From Lachnospiraceae bacterium (GTDB taxonomy: Bacteria; Bacillota; Clostridia; Lachnospirales; Lachnospiraceae), in NCBI GenBank assembly GCA_017617545.1, contig JAFZVZ010000035.1:39347-103346 (forward strand): a stretch of 64,000 nt of DNA, given 5' to 3'. Below, piece by piece: positions 17,887 to 26,024 of this stretch (positions are counted from its first letter, which is position 1; every line of letters begins with the position of its first letter). Made by a program: the position numbers and the translations under genes. The notes beneath the pieces are model-generated. The model saw only the letters and a list, made by a program, of their open reading frames with translations. It ran no database searches and had not been told where the DNA came from.

Positions 17887-18663
17887 ATGAGCGTTTACTA
17901 TCGGGCGGTGATCGTTGATCTGGATCGCACGCTGCTTCGCACGGACAAGACAGTCTCGGAGTACACGCAGAGGGTGTTGCGTGACGTGCGGAAGGCAGGT
18001 GCGGAGCTTTTTGTCGCGACCGCGAGACCGGAGAGAGCCATCACGGAGTACCTTGATCTATTGGATTTTACATCGGTAACAACCCTGAACGGGGCGAGAA
18101 CGATCACGCCGGGTGACATTATTGAAAATGAAATCTCAACGGAGAGTGCGCTTGAGCTTCTGCGGCAGCTGGCCAAGATTGAGGGAAGCGTCATCTCCGC
18201 GGAGACGGAGAGCGGGTTGTACTCCAACACGGACATTCCTATCTGGCAGCCCGTTGTCACAGACCGGATCGGTGAGCTTCCGAAGACGCAGAGAATATAC
18301 AAGTTGCTTGCGAGCCACCCGGACATTCCGCCGGAGAAGCTCACGGTTGTGATGCCGGACGATGTGTACTGCACCGTCGCAGACAGGAAACTGATCCAGT
18401 TTATGGGCAGCACGGCGACGAAGTGGAATGGGATACTTCAGATGCTGTCAGCAGCAGGTATCCCTGTGGAGCAGGCAATTTACTTCGGCGATGACATGGA
18501 TGACATCGAGCCGATCAGGCGCTGCGGGCTCGGCATTGCGGTGGCGAATGCGCTGGAGCCGGTGAAGGCGGCAGCGGACGAAATCGCGCCCTCGAACGAC
18601 GAGGACGGCGTCGCAAAGTATCTGGAAAAGTTGCTCCGAGACGGCACGATGCAGGATCGTTGA
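17887..18663 (+). CDS. Cof-type HAD family hydrolase
   Basis: A 258-residue haloacid dehalogenase-type phosphatase. The nucleophile motif DLDRTLLRTD is at the N-terminus, TARP provides motif II, and FGDDMDDIEPI with GIAVANA closes the active site, as in Cof subfamily sugar or nucleotide phosphatases. The substrate is unknown. ATG 17887 is preferred over an in-frame GTG at 17872 because GGGAGAG lies just before it. It ends the t6A transcription unit. Confidence 0.85.
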   Translation: MSVYYRAVIVDLDRTLLRTDKTVSEYTQRVLRDVRKAGAELFVATARPERAITEYLDLLDFTSVTTLNGARTITPGDIIENEISTESALELLRQLAKIEGSVISAETESGLYSNTDIPIWQPVVTDRIGELPKTQRIYKLLASHPDIPPEKLTVVMPDDVYCTVADRKLIQFMGSTATKWNGILQMLSAAGIPVEQAIYFGDDMDDIEPIRRCGLGIAVANALEPVKAAADEIAPSNDEDGVAKYLEKLLRDGTMQDR

Positions 18664-18703
18664 ACGACTGTTTGAAAATGGCCTCCTGATTGCATGAAAA
18701 TGC

Positions 18704-18732
18704 TTGACAACGCGGGTATCTTGTGTTACTTT
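18704..18732 (+). promoter_or_regulatory. Promoter of the tRNA-Ser pair
   Basis: TTGACA, 17 bases, TACTTT, with the first tRNA starting 17 bases after the -10. Confidence 0.75.
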
Positions 18733-18748
18733 AGTATTCGCGTTCTTT

Positions 18749-18834
18749 GGAGAGTTGGCCGAGTGGTTTAAGGCGCCGGTCTTGAAAACCGGTGTTTCCG
18801 AAAGGAACCGTGGGTTCGAATCCCACATTCTCCG
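18749..18834 (+). tRNA. tRNA-Ser (anticodon UGA)
   Basis: An 86-base class II tRNA with a long variable arm. The 7-bp acceptor GGAGAGT/ATTCTCC has one G-T pair. The anticodon stem CCGGT/ACCGG encloses the loop CTTGAAA with anticodon TGA. The T-arm GTGGG-TTCGAAT-CCCAC is intact. CCA is not encoded. Confidence 0.96.
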
Positions 18835-18916
18835 TTCGGTTTTCTGAAGACACAAATTGAATACCGAGTAAGTTGTTCGGCTGTCCAAAAGACTGCAGTC
18901 GAAGCTTCACCATTAT

Positions 18917-19005
18917 GGAGAAGTACCCAAGAGGCTGAAGGGACACCCCTGGAAAGGGTGCAGGCCGTTAATAGCGGTGCGAGGGTTCAAATCCCTCCTT
19001 CTCCG
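18917..19005 (+). tRNA. tRNA-Ser (anticodon GGA)
   Basis: An 89-base class II tRNA. Acceptor GGAGAAG/CTTCTCC, anticodon stem CACCC/GGGTG with loop CTGGAAA (anticodon GGA), long variable arm, T-loop TTCAAAT. CCA is not encoded. It lies 82 bases after the first tRNA-Ser and shares its promoter and terminator. Confidence 0.96.
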
Positions 19006-19008
19006 TCA

Positions 19009-19043
19009 CAAAACCCGAAAGGCAGATGCCCTTTCGGGTTTTA
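19009..19043 (+). terminator. Terminator of the tRNA-Ser pair
   Basis: AAAACCCGAAAGG pairs with CCTTTCGGGTTTT around a short loop, then TTATTTT. Confidence 0.85.
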
Positions 19044-19067
19044 TTTTACAAATTTACAAGAAACTGT

Positions 19068-19094
19068 TGTAACCGACATCGGTGGTTTGTCGAC
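19068..19094 (+). promoter_or_regulatory. ECF-type promoter before the first sigma factor gene
   Basis: TGTAAC, exactly 17 bases, then CGAC. This equals the published Bacillus subtilis SigX-type consensus (TGTAAC-N17-CGAC). It lies 33 bases before the sigma gene start, so autoregulation is likely. Confidence 0.65.
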
Positions 19095-19127
19095 ATATGG
19101 GGTGAGAAGGTTAGAAAGGAGGCGCTT

Positions 19128-19688
19128 ATGACGGATGCGGAGATCGTGGAACTGTATCAAGACCGTGACGAAGCTGCGATCACAGCGACGGCCGCGCGAT
19201 ATCAAAGCATGTTGATGCGTGTTGCGATGCAGATCCTGAATGACCGGGAAGACGCGGAAGAGTGCGTGAATGATACGTACCTTGCTGCGTGGAATGCTGT
19301 ACCGGTGACTGTTCCTTCGTACCTCGGAGCGTTTCTCTGTCGGATCGTGCGAAAGAAGGCTATAGACAGGCTGAGAACCAATACCAGAAAGAAACGGTGT
19401 GGGCAGGAGTATTACGTATCTCTGGAGGAACTTGCAGAAGTTCTCGAGGGGGATGAGTCTCCGGAGAAAGCACTTGACGACGAACTTCTCTCGGAAGCAA
19501 TTCAGCGCTTTCTGAAGGATCAGACAGCGGATGTCCGAAAACTGTTTTTGGGAAGATATTTCTGGTTTTGCCCGCTTAAGGAAGTCGCGAATTCCTGCGG
19601 CATGAGCGAAGCCAACGCAAAGACGGTTTTGTTCCGCACCAGAAAGAAGTTGCGGGATTTTTTGGAAAAGGAGGGCATTATGCCATGA
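19128..19688 (+). CDS. ECF-type RNA polymerase sigma factor, module 1
   Basis: A 186-residue sigma-70 family protein with only regions 2 and 4. Region 2 holds DREDAEECVNDTYLAAWNAVP; region 4 holds the helix-turn-helix LKEVANSCGMSEANAKTVLFRTRKKL. It directs polymerase to alternative promoters, probably including its own at 19068. ATG 19128 follows AAAGGAGG by six bases; the open frame upstream runs through the tRNA terminator and is not coding. The stop overlaps the start of the next gene in ATGA, typical for a sigma/anti-sigma pair. Confidence 0.92.
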   Translation: MTDAEIVELYQDRDEAAITATAARYQSMLMRVAMQILNDREDAEECVNDTYLAAWNAVPVTVPSYLGAFLCRIVRKKAIDRLRTNTRKKRCGQEYYVSLEELAEVLEGDESPEKALDDELLSEAIQRFLKDQTADVRKLFLGRYFWFCPLKEVANSCGMSEANAKTVLFRTRKKLRDFLEKEGIMP

Positions 19689-20596
19689 AAAGCGAACAAT
19701 TGCTGGATGCGTTGAATGATATCGATGATTCCCTGATCGCGGAGACCAATCCGTTTCATGAGGAAGAGATTACAACACCCGTGCTGCAGGTAACCGGCGG
19801 CACCGGAAAAGGAGGAAAACGAAAAATGCGAAAGTGCATTTTACTGGTTGCGGTTTGTGCCGTATTTTTGTTAAGCGGAGTCGTGTATGCGGCTACAGGA
19901 GGTGATCTTCTGAATATTATCAGAAACAAGGGAACCGACGGAGACGGAGAGACAACGGTGGAGTATCTGGAGAAGACCACGGTATTGATGTCCGACCTGC
20001 GAGGAGAGATCCAAAATGCGCCGGCGGAGATTCAGGGACAGGTCGAAGCGTTTAATGCGCTGTCAGAGATGGAGCGCATGGCTTCGAGTGTCATGCCCGA
20101 AGCGCTGCGGAAGAGCTTCGGCACGGTGGAAGATGCGATCGCCTATATCGGATACGATCAGTTGAATTACCCGAAGATTAATTATCCGACGGAGAGCGTT
20201 GACGTTGATATGACGGGATGCGAAGTTCCGGACGGCTATTCGCTGTCAACGATCACCATGACTGCAACGCAGCAGTACAGTTCCGATCCGGCATATTTCT
20301 GCCAGACGCTCGCTACATTTTTTACGGAACATGCCGATGCGAATGCTGCGATGAGACTGTCGCTTTCGGAGAGAGCGGAGTTGGCCGAGGAGCAGCGTGT
20401 CGCAGGCGGACGGACCTTCAGTATCCTGCATACGAACGAGCCGGATCCGGACTATGAAGGCGAGAAGCTTCTTTGCACGGAAGTGTTCACCACAGAAAAT
20501 GATGTGGTATTCCTGTTCCACATCGTCTATGGCGAGGACAACCGCACCGAGGCAGAGGCTGTGATCACAGAGTGGATGAACAGCTTTTCCGAATAA
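19685..20596 (+). CDS. Probable membrane anti-sigma factor, module 1
   Basis: A 303-residue single-pass protein. Residues 1-48 are cytoplasmic, begin SEQLLDALNDIDDSLIAE and resemble the N-terminus of the second module's protein (EELFDTMTAIDDDILER). A membrane helix spans about 51-70. The remaining 230 residues are extracellular, with no family I recognise and two cysteines (in GCEVP and YFCQTL) plus one near LLCTEV. Anti-sigma function is inferred from the 4-base overlap with the sigma gene and from topology. Confidence 0.7.
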   Translation: MKSEQLLDALNDIDDSLIAETNPFHEEEITTPVLQVTGGTGKGGKRKMRKCILLVAVCAVFLLSGVVYAATGGDLLNIIRNKGTDGDGETTVEYLEKTTVLMSDLRGEIQNAPAEIQGQVEAFNALSEMERMASSVMPEALRKSFGTVEDAIAYIGYDQLNYPKINYPTESVDVDMTGCEVPDGYSLSTITMTATQQYSSDPAYFCQTLATFFTEHADANAAMRLSLSERAELAEEQRVAGGRTFSILHTNEPDPDYEGEKLLCTEVFTTENDVVFLFHIVYGEDNRTEAEAVITEWMNSFSE

Positions 20597-20610
20597 CCCA
20601 TGTAACAGGC

Positions 20611-20643
20611 AAAAGGACTGTCACAGCGACAGTCCTTTTTTGT
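20611..20643 (+). terminator. Terminator between the two sigma modules
   Basis: A perfect 12-bp stem AAAAGGACTGTC with its complement, 5-base loop, then TTTTTT. It separates the modules into independent units. Confidence 0.9.
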
Positions 20644-20787
20644 TTGCTATTGTTGAAAGGGGTTTGTGAAATTCAAAGATGAAACAGCTAAAATGTTTTT
20701 TCATTTTTCGTGTAAGATTTCGCGGAAAATGTTGTAATATAGGGTGTAAGACGAATATTCGAAACTTGCTGCAGCGGAGGTTTAAGC

Positions 20788-21348
20788 ATGGAGGACGAGC
20801 AAATCGTTGATCTGTTCTTCCGACGGGATCAGGGGGCGCTCCGGGAAACGGAGCGGAAATACAATCGGTACTTATACGCGGTGGCGCATCGGATCCTCGG
20901 GAACCACGAGGATTCCGAGGAGTGTGTTAATGATGCGCTTCTGTCGGCATGGAACACGATCCCGCCGCAGAAGCCGCCGGTGTTACGAATGTTCCTGGCG
21001 AGGTTCGTCCGCAACCATGCGATCAACAAAAGAAAGGCGTCGCTGACCGGAAAGCGGGGAGGCGGCGAGGTCACGCTGGCCATCGAGGAGCTGGAGGAAT
21101 GCCTGCCCGGCAATTCTGACACCGAGGCCAATGTGCTGGCGGAGGAGCTGTCGCAGGCGATCCGTACCTTTGTCAGGGAACTCCCGGAACGGGAGGGCGA
21201 CGTGTTTGCGAGACGGTACTTCTTCGCGGAGAGCGTGAAGGAGATCGCGGAAGGATACGGGATGACGCAGAACAACGTGAGTGTCATGCTGAACCGAACG
21301 CGGAAGAAACTGAAGGAGCATTTGACGAAAGAAGGATTGATATTATGA
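20788..21348 (+). CDS. ECF-type RNA polymerase sigma factor, module 2 (serpin-linked)
   Basis: A 186-residue sigma-70 protein with region 2 (NHEDSEECVNDALLSAWNTIP) and region 4 (VKEIAEGYGMTQNNVSVMLN, then RTRKKLKEHL). It is a clear paralogue of the sigma at 19128, with the same length and the same gene order. GGAGG lies eight bases before ATG. The TGA overlaps the ATG of the next gene (ATGA), so it is translationally coupled to an anti-sigma that carries a serpin. I found no convincing ECF-type promoter upstream; a GGAAAATG octamer lies at 20724. Confidence 0.92.
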   Translation: MEDEQIVDLFFRRDQGALRETERKYNRYLYAVAHRILGNHEDSEECVNDALLSAWNTIPPQKPPVLRMFLARFVRNHAINKRKASLTGKRGGGEVTLAIEELEECLPGNSDTEANVLAEELSQAIRTFVRELPEREGDVFARRYFFAESVKEIAEGYGMTQNNVSVMLNRTRKKLKEHLTKEGLIL

Positions 21349-23021
21349 AACCGGAAGAGTTGTTTGATACCATGACCGCGATCGACGACGATATTCTGGA
21401 GAGGAGCGAGCGGAACAAGGTAGCCGCGGCTCCCGACAGGGTATTGGCTGCGGGGAAGACGTCCGAAGGGGAGACGGCGGCAACTAAGAAGCTCACCGAT
21501 AAGACGGAAGATAGAAAGAATAGGATCAGGATGATCCGCATCTGGTCAATTCTGGCAGTCGCGGCGGCAATCCTCATCGCGGTTGCGATCATCGCTCCGA
21601 AGATCGTCGAAAGAAACCTGGAAAAGGCCAACGGGACACCCACACCCGCGGTTACTGTCGCCGCAGTGGAACCTGGAAATTTTTACGGTCAAGAGGGAAC
21701 GGAGCAGGATAAGCTGATGGCAAAATATCTGCTTGCGAAGGCAACGTACCCGGAGAAGGCGGATTTTCCGAATTTCGAAGAGTACGTCGCTGCGGACGGA
21801 AGCGTGAACTTTGAGGGGTATAACAGAGCGTACAACGCATGGAGGGATAAGGCATTCGCCAATCAGGCGGGTATCACGAACGCCGACAGGGAGCAGTCCC
21901 GTGCAGGTGTCGCGACGCTGGTAACGTCGGGGCTTGCACAGCTGCTTGCCGGCAATGAGGGAACTAACCGCGTGTGTTCACCGGCCAACCTCTATATGGC
22001 GCTTGCCATGCTTGCCGAGACGACGGATGGAAATTCGAGGGCGCAGATCCTGAAACTGCTCGGTGTGAGCGATATTGAGACGCTGCGCGGTCTCTCCGAC
22101 GTGACATGGAACATTTTGTACCGCAACAGCGGTGTGATGACGCGGGTCCTTGCGAGCTCTCTGTGGCTGCGTGATGACGACCGGATTTCCTATGTCCATT
22201 CCACGATCAACCGACTGGCCGATACATACCATGCCTCGACGTTCTGCGGAGCCATGGGCTCTTCGGAGTATGATCAGGCGCTTCAGGCATGGCTTAACGA
22301 GCAGACCGGCGGCCTTCTGAAGGATTCCGCGGCGAACCAGAACTTTGATCCGGAGACCGCGATGGCCCTTGCGACGACGCTTTATTTTTCCGCAAAATGG
22401 GATGCTGAATTCAGCGAGGGCAGAACCGATAAGCAGGTGTTCCATGCGAAGTCCGGGGATGTCGAAACCGATTTCATGCACCGGACAGACGATAACGACG
22501 CGTATGTGACCGGGGACAAATTTTCCGCAGCATATATGTATTTCGAGGGTGGACAGTTCGGTGACATGGTATTCTTTCTTCCCGATGAGGGTGTGAGCGC
22601 GGACGAGCTTCTGAGCGATCCGCAGGTGCTGTCCATCATCAATGGGACCCTTGGTACCGCGCGGTGTACGGTGCTCAAGGTCAATTACTCGATCCCGAAG
22701 TTCGACGTGACCTCGGATCTGGATCTCAGTGACAACCTTAAGAAGCTTGGTATCACGGATGTGTTCAATGAGGAAATCTCTGATTTTTCGCCGATCGCAA
22801 TAAATTCTCGCGGTATGTACCTGAGCAAGGTCGATCACAGTGTGCGTGTCCAGATCGATGAGGAGGGCGTAAAGGCCGCAGCATACACGGTCATGCCGTC
22901 CGCGGGCGCATTGCCTCCGTCCGGCGAGGAAGTGGATTTTGTGCTGGATCGTCCGTTCGTCTTCGCCATCCGCTCGGAGACCGGAATCCCGCTGTTTGTG
23001 GGTGTTGTGGAGATCCCGTAA
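21345..23021 (+). CDS. Fusion: anti-sigma-like cytoplasmic domain, membrane helix, extracellular serpin
   Basis: A 558-residue protein. Residues 1-20 (KPEELFDTMTAIDDDILER) match the N-terminus of the module 1 anti-sigma, a membrane helix spans about 64-86, and a Thr-Pro linker follows. From about 190 to the end it is a serpin: SPANLYMALAMLAE, ATTLYFSAKWDAEF, then the hinge EEGVKAAAYT (506-515) and DRPFVFAIR...PLFVGVVEIP. Counting from the hinge, P1 would be Ala522 and P14 is Val509 instead of the usual Thr or Ser. The likely role is holding the sigma factor until an outside protease acts; this is inference. Confidence 0.85.
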   Translation: MKPEELFDTMTAIDDDILERSERNKVAAAPDRVLAAGKTSEGETAATKKLTDKTEDRKNRIRMIRIWSILAVAAAILIAVAIIAPKIVERNLEKANGTPTPAVTVAAVEPGNFYGQEGTEQDKLMAKYLLAKATYPEKADFPNFEEYVAADGSVNFEGYNRAYNAWRDKAFANQAGITNADREQSRAGVATLVTSGLAQLLAGNEGTNRVCSPANLYMALAMLAETTDGNSRAQILKLLGVSDIETLRGLSDVTWNILYRNSGVMTRVLASSLWLRDDDRISYVHSTINRLADTYHASTFCGAMGSSEYDQALQAWLNEQTGGLLKDSAANQNFDPETAMALATTLYFSAKWDAEFSEGRTDKQVFHAKSGDVETDFMHRTDDNDAYVTGDKFSAAYMYFEGGQFGDMVFFLPDEGVSADELLSDPQVLSIINGTLGTARCTVLKVNYSIPKFDVTSDLDLSDNLKKLGITDVFNEEISDFSPIAINSRGMYLSKVDHSVRVQIDEEGVKAAAYTVMPSAGALPPSGEEVDFVLDRPFVFAIRSETGIPLFVGVVEIP

Positions 23022-23081
23022 GCGTGTCGCGGAAACGGCGTGAGATGGAGTTCCGTATTGGAACGGGGGAAGGAGGACGCG

Positions 23082-24608
23082 ATGAATACGGAAGAGAAGA
23101 CGGGGATCCGGAAAGTTCTCCGTATCAGGAGAGCCATGACGGTCGCTGCGGTGATCGTTGTGGTCGGAACGGCAGCGATGCTGCTGCGCGCATATTTTAC
23201 GTCCGATGAGGATCAGACGGATACCAATACATACACGGAAAATGTACCTACGATCCCGTGCGCGTCGCCGGAACCGATCACGGTGACGCCGAACCCGCTG
23301 GAGGGCTTTCTCTGGGAGGAGGCGGATTACCCATATATCGCTAAGATCCCGCAGGAAGCGGATTATCTGAGGGCGGACGGCAGCCTGGATCAAGTGGCGT
23401 ATCTGAGTGCCTACAATACGTGGGAGCGTTCGGCTTCCTCCTATCGGGCAAGTATTACATACGATGATGTGACGAAGGCGGAGAAAGGGCTGGCACTGTT
23501 CTCTCAGGCAAGCCTTCCCAAACTGCTGGAGGGAGAGGCAGGTACGAACCGTACGTGCTCCCCGCTCAACATTTACCTGGCGCTCGGAATGCTTGCGCAG
23601 GTGACCGACGGAAGTACGCGTGCACAGGTATTACGGATTCTCGGTGCGGACAATGTTAAGATGCTTCGCGAGATGGCGGACGCAGCATGGAGGATCGCAT
23701 ACCAAAACGATGGACAGGTGAGCTGTCTGCTCGCCGGTTCGCTGTGGCTTCGGGAGAGTGATAAGATTATCCCCTATGAGCCCAATCCGCTTGTCCTTCT
23801 TCGGGACTGTTATCACGCATCGACGTTCCGGGGGCGGATGGGAACGGAAGAATACAATCAGGCGCTCCGCACCTGGATCAACGAGCAGACCGGAGGTCTT
23901 TTGAAGGATTCGGCAGAGCAGTTGGGCTTCACTGAGGAGACAAGGCTTGCGTTGGCGACAACGGTGTATTTCCGGGCGCGATGGAGCTCCGAATTCGCAA
24001 AATCGGCAACGGACCTTCAGGTGTTCCACACTTCGGCAGGGGACAAAGAAACGGAGTTCATGCACGGGACGGCGAAGCGTCGATACTATGATGGAGATAC
24101 GTTCCGTGCCGTAACGTACGACTTTGACGGAAACCACGCGGGAGACATGGTATTCTTCCTGCCGGACGAGGGCGTCGATGTGAACGAACTGCTGACGGAT
24201 GTACAGGTCCTTTCGCTGCTCGGCAGCGGACAGAATATTCCGCAGTCGAGAGTGGTTGCGGTACAGAGCTCCGTACCGAAGTTCGATGTTCTCTCGGACA
24301 ACCTTGATCTGACGCAGTGCATGAAGGACCTCGGGATAACGGAAGTGTTCGAGCCGGGCGTCGCTGATTTTTCGGCGCTGCTTGCGGAACCCGTGGGAGC
24401 ATACCTGAAGGGGGCGATGCACAGCGCCCGTGTCAAGATCGACGAGGAGGGCGTAGAAGCCGCGGCATATACGGTACTGACGGCTTATGGGGCAGCTCCT
24501 TCGGAGCCGGATGAGATCGTTGACTTTGTCCTGGACCGGCCGTTCCTCTTTGCCATCCGCACGGAGAACGGAATGCCGCTGTTCGTCGGAGTCGTGGAAA
24601 ATCCGTAA
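23082..24608 (+). CDS. Membrane-anchored extracellular serpin
   Basis: A 508-residue paralogue of the preceding protein, with the same linker and serpin layout: SPLNIYLALGMLAQ, ATTVYFRARWSSEF, hinge EEGVEAAAYT (455-464) and a predicted P1 of Ala471. It lacks the anti-sigma N-terminus: only about 17 basic residues precede the membrane helix (18-37). ATG 23082 is chosen for AAGGAGG six bases upstream. It lies 60 bases after the fusion gene with no terminator between. It may be an effector inhibitor or decoy in the same response. Confidence 0.85.
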   Translation: MNTEEKTGIRKVLRIRRAMTVAAVIVVVGTAAMLLRAYFTSDEDQTDTNTYTENVPTIPCASPEPITVTPNPLEGFLWEEADYPYIAKIPQEADYLRADGSLDQVAYLSAYNTWERSASSYRASITYDDVTKAEKGLALFSQASLPKLLEGEAGTNRTCSPLNIYLALGMLAQVTDGSTRAQVLRILGADNVKMLREMADAAWRIAYQNDGQVSCLLAGSLWLRESDKIIPYEPNPLVLLRDCYHASTFRGRMGTEEYNQALRTWINEQTGGLLKDSAEQLGFTEETRLALATTVYFRARWSSEFAKSATDLQVFHTSAGDKETEFMHGTAKRRYYDGDTFRAVTYDFDGNHAGDMVFFLPDEGVDVNELLTDVQVLSLLGSGQNIPQSRVVAVQSSVPKFDVLSDNLDLTQCMKDLGITEVFEPGVADFSALLAEPVGAYLKGAMHSARVKIDEEGVEAAAYTVLTAYGAAPSEPDEIVDFVLDRPFLFAIRTENGMPLFVGVVENP

Positions 24609-24639
24609 GCACGGCATTGTGAAATTGAATGGAACAGAC

Positions 24640-24668
24640 TTGACTTTTCGCGCATCCGGGACTATCAT
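24640..24668 (+). promoter_or_regulatory. Promoter of the riboflavin operon
   Basis: TTGACT, 17 bases, TATCAT, immediately before the FMN riboswitch. Confidence 0.85.
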
Positions 24669-24675
24669 AGGGTTG

Positions 24676-24781
24676 AACTTCGGGGCGGGGTGCAATTCCC
24701 CACCGGCGGTATAGCCCGCGAGCGCAATGCGCAGAACCGGTTGGATTCCGGTGCCGACAGTACAGTCTGGATGGAAGAAGT
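24676..24781 (+). ncRNA. FMN riboswitch (RFN element)
   Basis: The conserved RFN core is present in order: TTCGGGGCGGGGTGCAATTC, CCCACCGGCGG, AGCCCGCGAGC, GGTTGGATTCCGGTGCCGAC, AGTACAGTCTGGATGGAAG. P1 can form between ACTTC and GAAGT at the ends. It senses FMN and represses the rib operon by way of the terminator just downstream. Confidence 0.95.
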
Positions 24782-24813
24782 CGATTCTTTATTTGCTATG
24801 GATTCGATCATGT

Positions 24814-24845
24814 GCCCCGCAGGTTACCTGCGGGGCTTTACATTT
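24814..24845 (+). terminator. Riboswitch-controlled terminator in the rib leader
   Basis: GCCCCGCAGG and CCTGCGGGGC pair around TTA, followed by a short T-rich run. It lies between the FMN aptamer and the ribD start, the expected expression platform. Confidence 0.8.
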
Positions 24846-24875
24846 GTTCACGAGTCGGAATACTCAGGAGGCATC

Positions 24876-25964
24876 ATGTCGGAAGCTGATTACATGCGAA
24901 GAGCGATCGAGCTGGCGGCCCGGGGAGCGGGCTGGACGGCACCGAACCCGATGGTCGGCGCCGTGATCGTGAAGGACGGCCGCATCATCGGCGAGGGTTA
25001 CCACAGACAGTTTGGGAACCTTCACGCGGAGAGGGAGGCGATCGCGTCGCTCACGGAATCCGCGGAGGGCGCAACGATCTATGTCACGCTCGAGCCGTGC
25101 TGCCATCACGGACATCAGCCGCCCTGCACGGAGGCGATTTTGGCGAATAAGATCGCGCGTGTGGTCATCGGTTCCCGGGATCCGAACCCGTTGGTTGCCG
25201 GCAAGGGCGCGGCAATCCTTCGGGAACACGGCGTGGAGGTCACGGAGGATTTTCTGCGGGATGAGTGCGATGCGCTGAACCCGGAGTTCTTCCGGTACAT
25301 CACAACGAAGCTTCCGTATGTGGTCGTAAAATACGCGATGACCCTCGACGGCAAGATCGCCTCGAGAACCGGAGCATCCAAGTGGATCACCGGCGAGGTT
25401 GCAAGGGAACATGTTCATCGGATGCGCGGCCGGTACGCGGCGATCCTTGCGGGGATCGGGACGGTGCTCGCGGACGATCCGATGCTCAACTGCAGAGTGC
25501 AGGGTTCGCACCAGCCGGTGCGGATCGCGGTCGATTCGATGCTTCAGATCCCGCTTGCGAGCAAGCTTGTACAGAGTGCTCACGAATATCCTCTGATCGT
25601 TGCCTGCGCGGTGGACTGCGAGGAGAAGACGAGAAAGCTCGAGGAGGCAGGAGCGCAGGTCTGGGTATTGCCCGGCGAGGACGGCCGCGTGGACCTGAAG
25701 GCGCTTCTTGTAAAGCTCGGAGAGCAGCAGATCAGCAGTGTGCTTGCGGAGGGCGGCGGTGAGATCCATGAGTCGCTTCTGCGCACCGGATGTGTCAACC
25801 ATGTGATGGCGTACGTTGCGCCGATGCTGATGGGCGGCAGAGACGCGAAGAGCCCGATCGAGGGCCTCGGGGCGGAGAGCCCGGACGCGGCCGTGAAGCT
25901 TACGAACCGCAAGGTTACGGAGCTCGGCGACGATCTGCTGATCGAGTACGATGTGGAAGAGTAG
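24876..25964 (+). CDS. ribD: Bifunctional riboflavin deaminase/reductase RibD
   Basis: A 362-residue enzyme for steps two and three of riboflavin synthesis. The N-terminal deaminase has APNPMVGAVIV, HAERE and the zinc motif PCCHHGHQPPCT. The C-terminal reductase starts near VVKYAMTLDGKIA and holds LAEGGGEIHES. ATG 24876 follows AGGAGG by five bases. It is the first gene of the operon after the riboswitch. Confidence 0.97.
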   Translation: MSEADYMRRAIELAARGAGWTAPNPMVGAVIVKDGRIIGEGYHRQFGNLHAEREAIASLTESAEGATIYVTLEPCCHHGHQPPCTEAILANKIARVVIGSRDPNPLVAGKGAAILREHGVEVTEDFLRDECDALNPEFFRYITTKLPYVVVKYAMTLDGKIASRTGASKWITGEVAREHVHRMRGRYAAILAGIGTVLADDPMLNCRVQGSHQPVRIAVDSMLQIPLASKLVQSAHEYPLIVACAVDCEEKTRKLEEAGAQVWVLPGEDGRVDLKALLVKLGEQQISSVLAEGGGEIHESLLRTGCVNHVMAYVAPMLMGGRDAKSPIEGLGAESPDAAVKLTNRKVTELGDDLLIEYDVEE

Positions 25965-26024
25965 GTATACGGATGGATTGTGATCCGGTCTACAGACGGA
26001 TCGTGATACAGTGAGGTGACGGAT

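Noticed and set aside
20690-20787. SigX-type promoter before the serpin-linked sigma gene
   Set aside because: TGTAA-like words occur, but none has a CGAC or CGTA box at the right distance.
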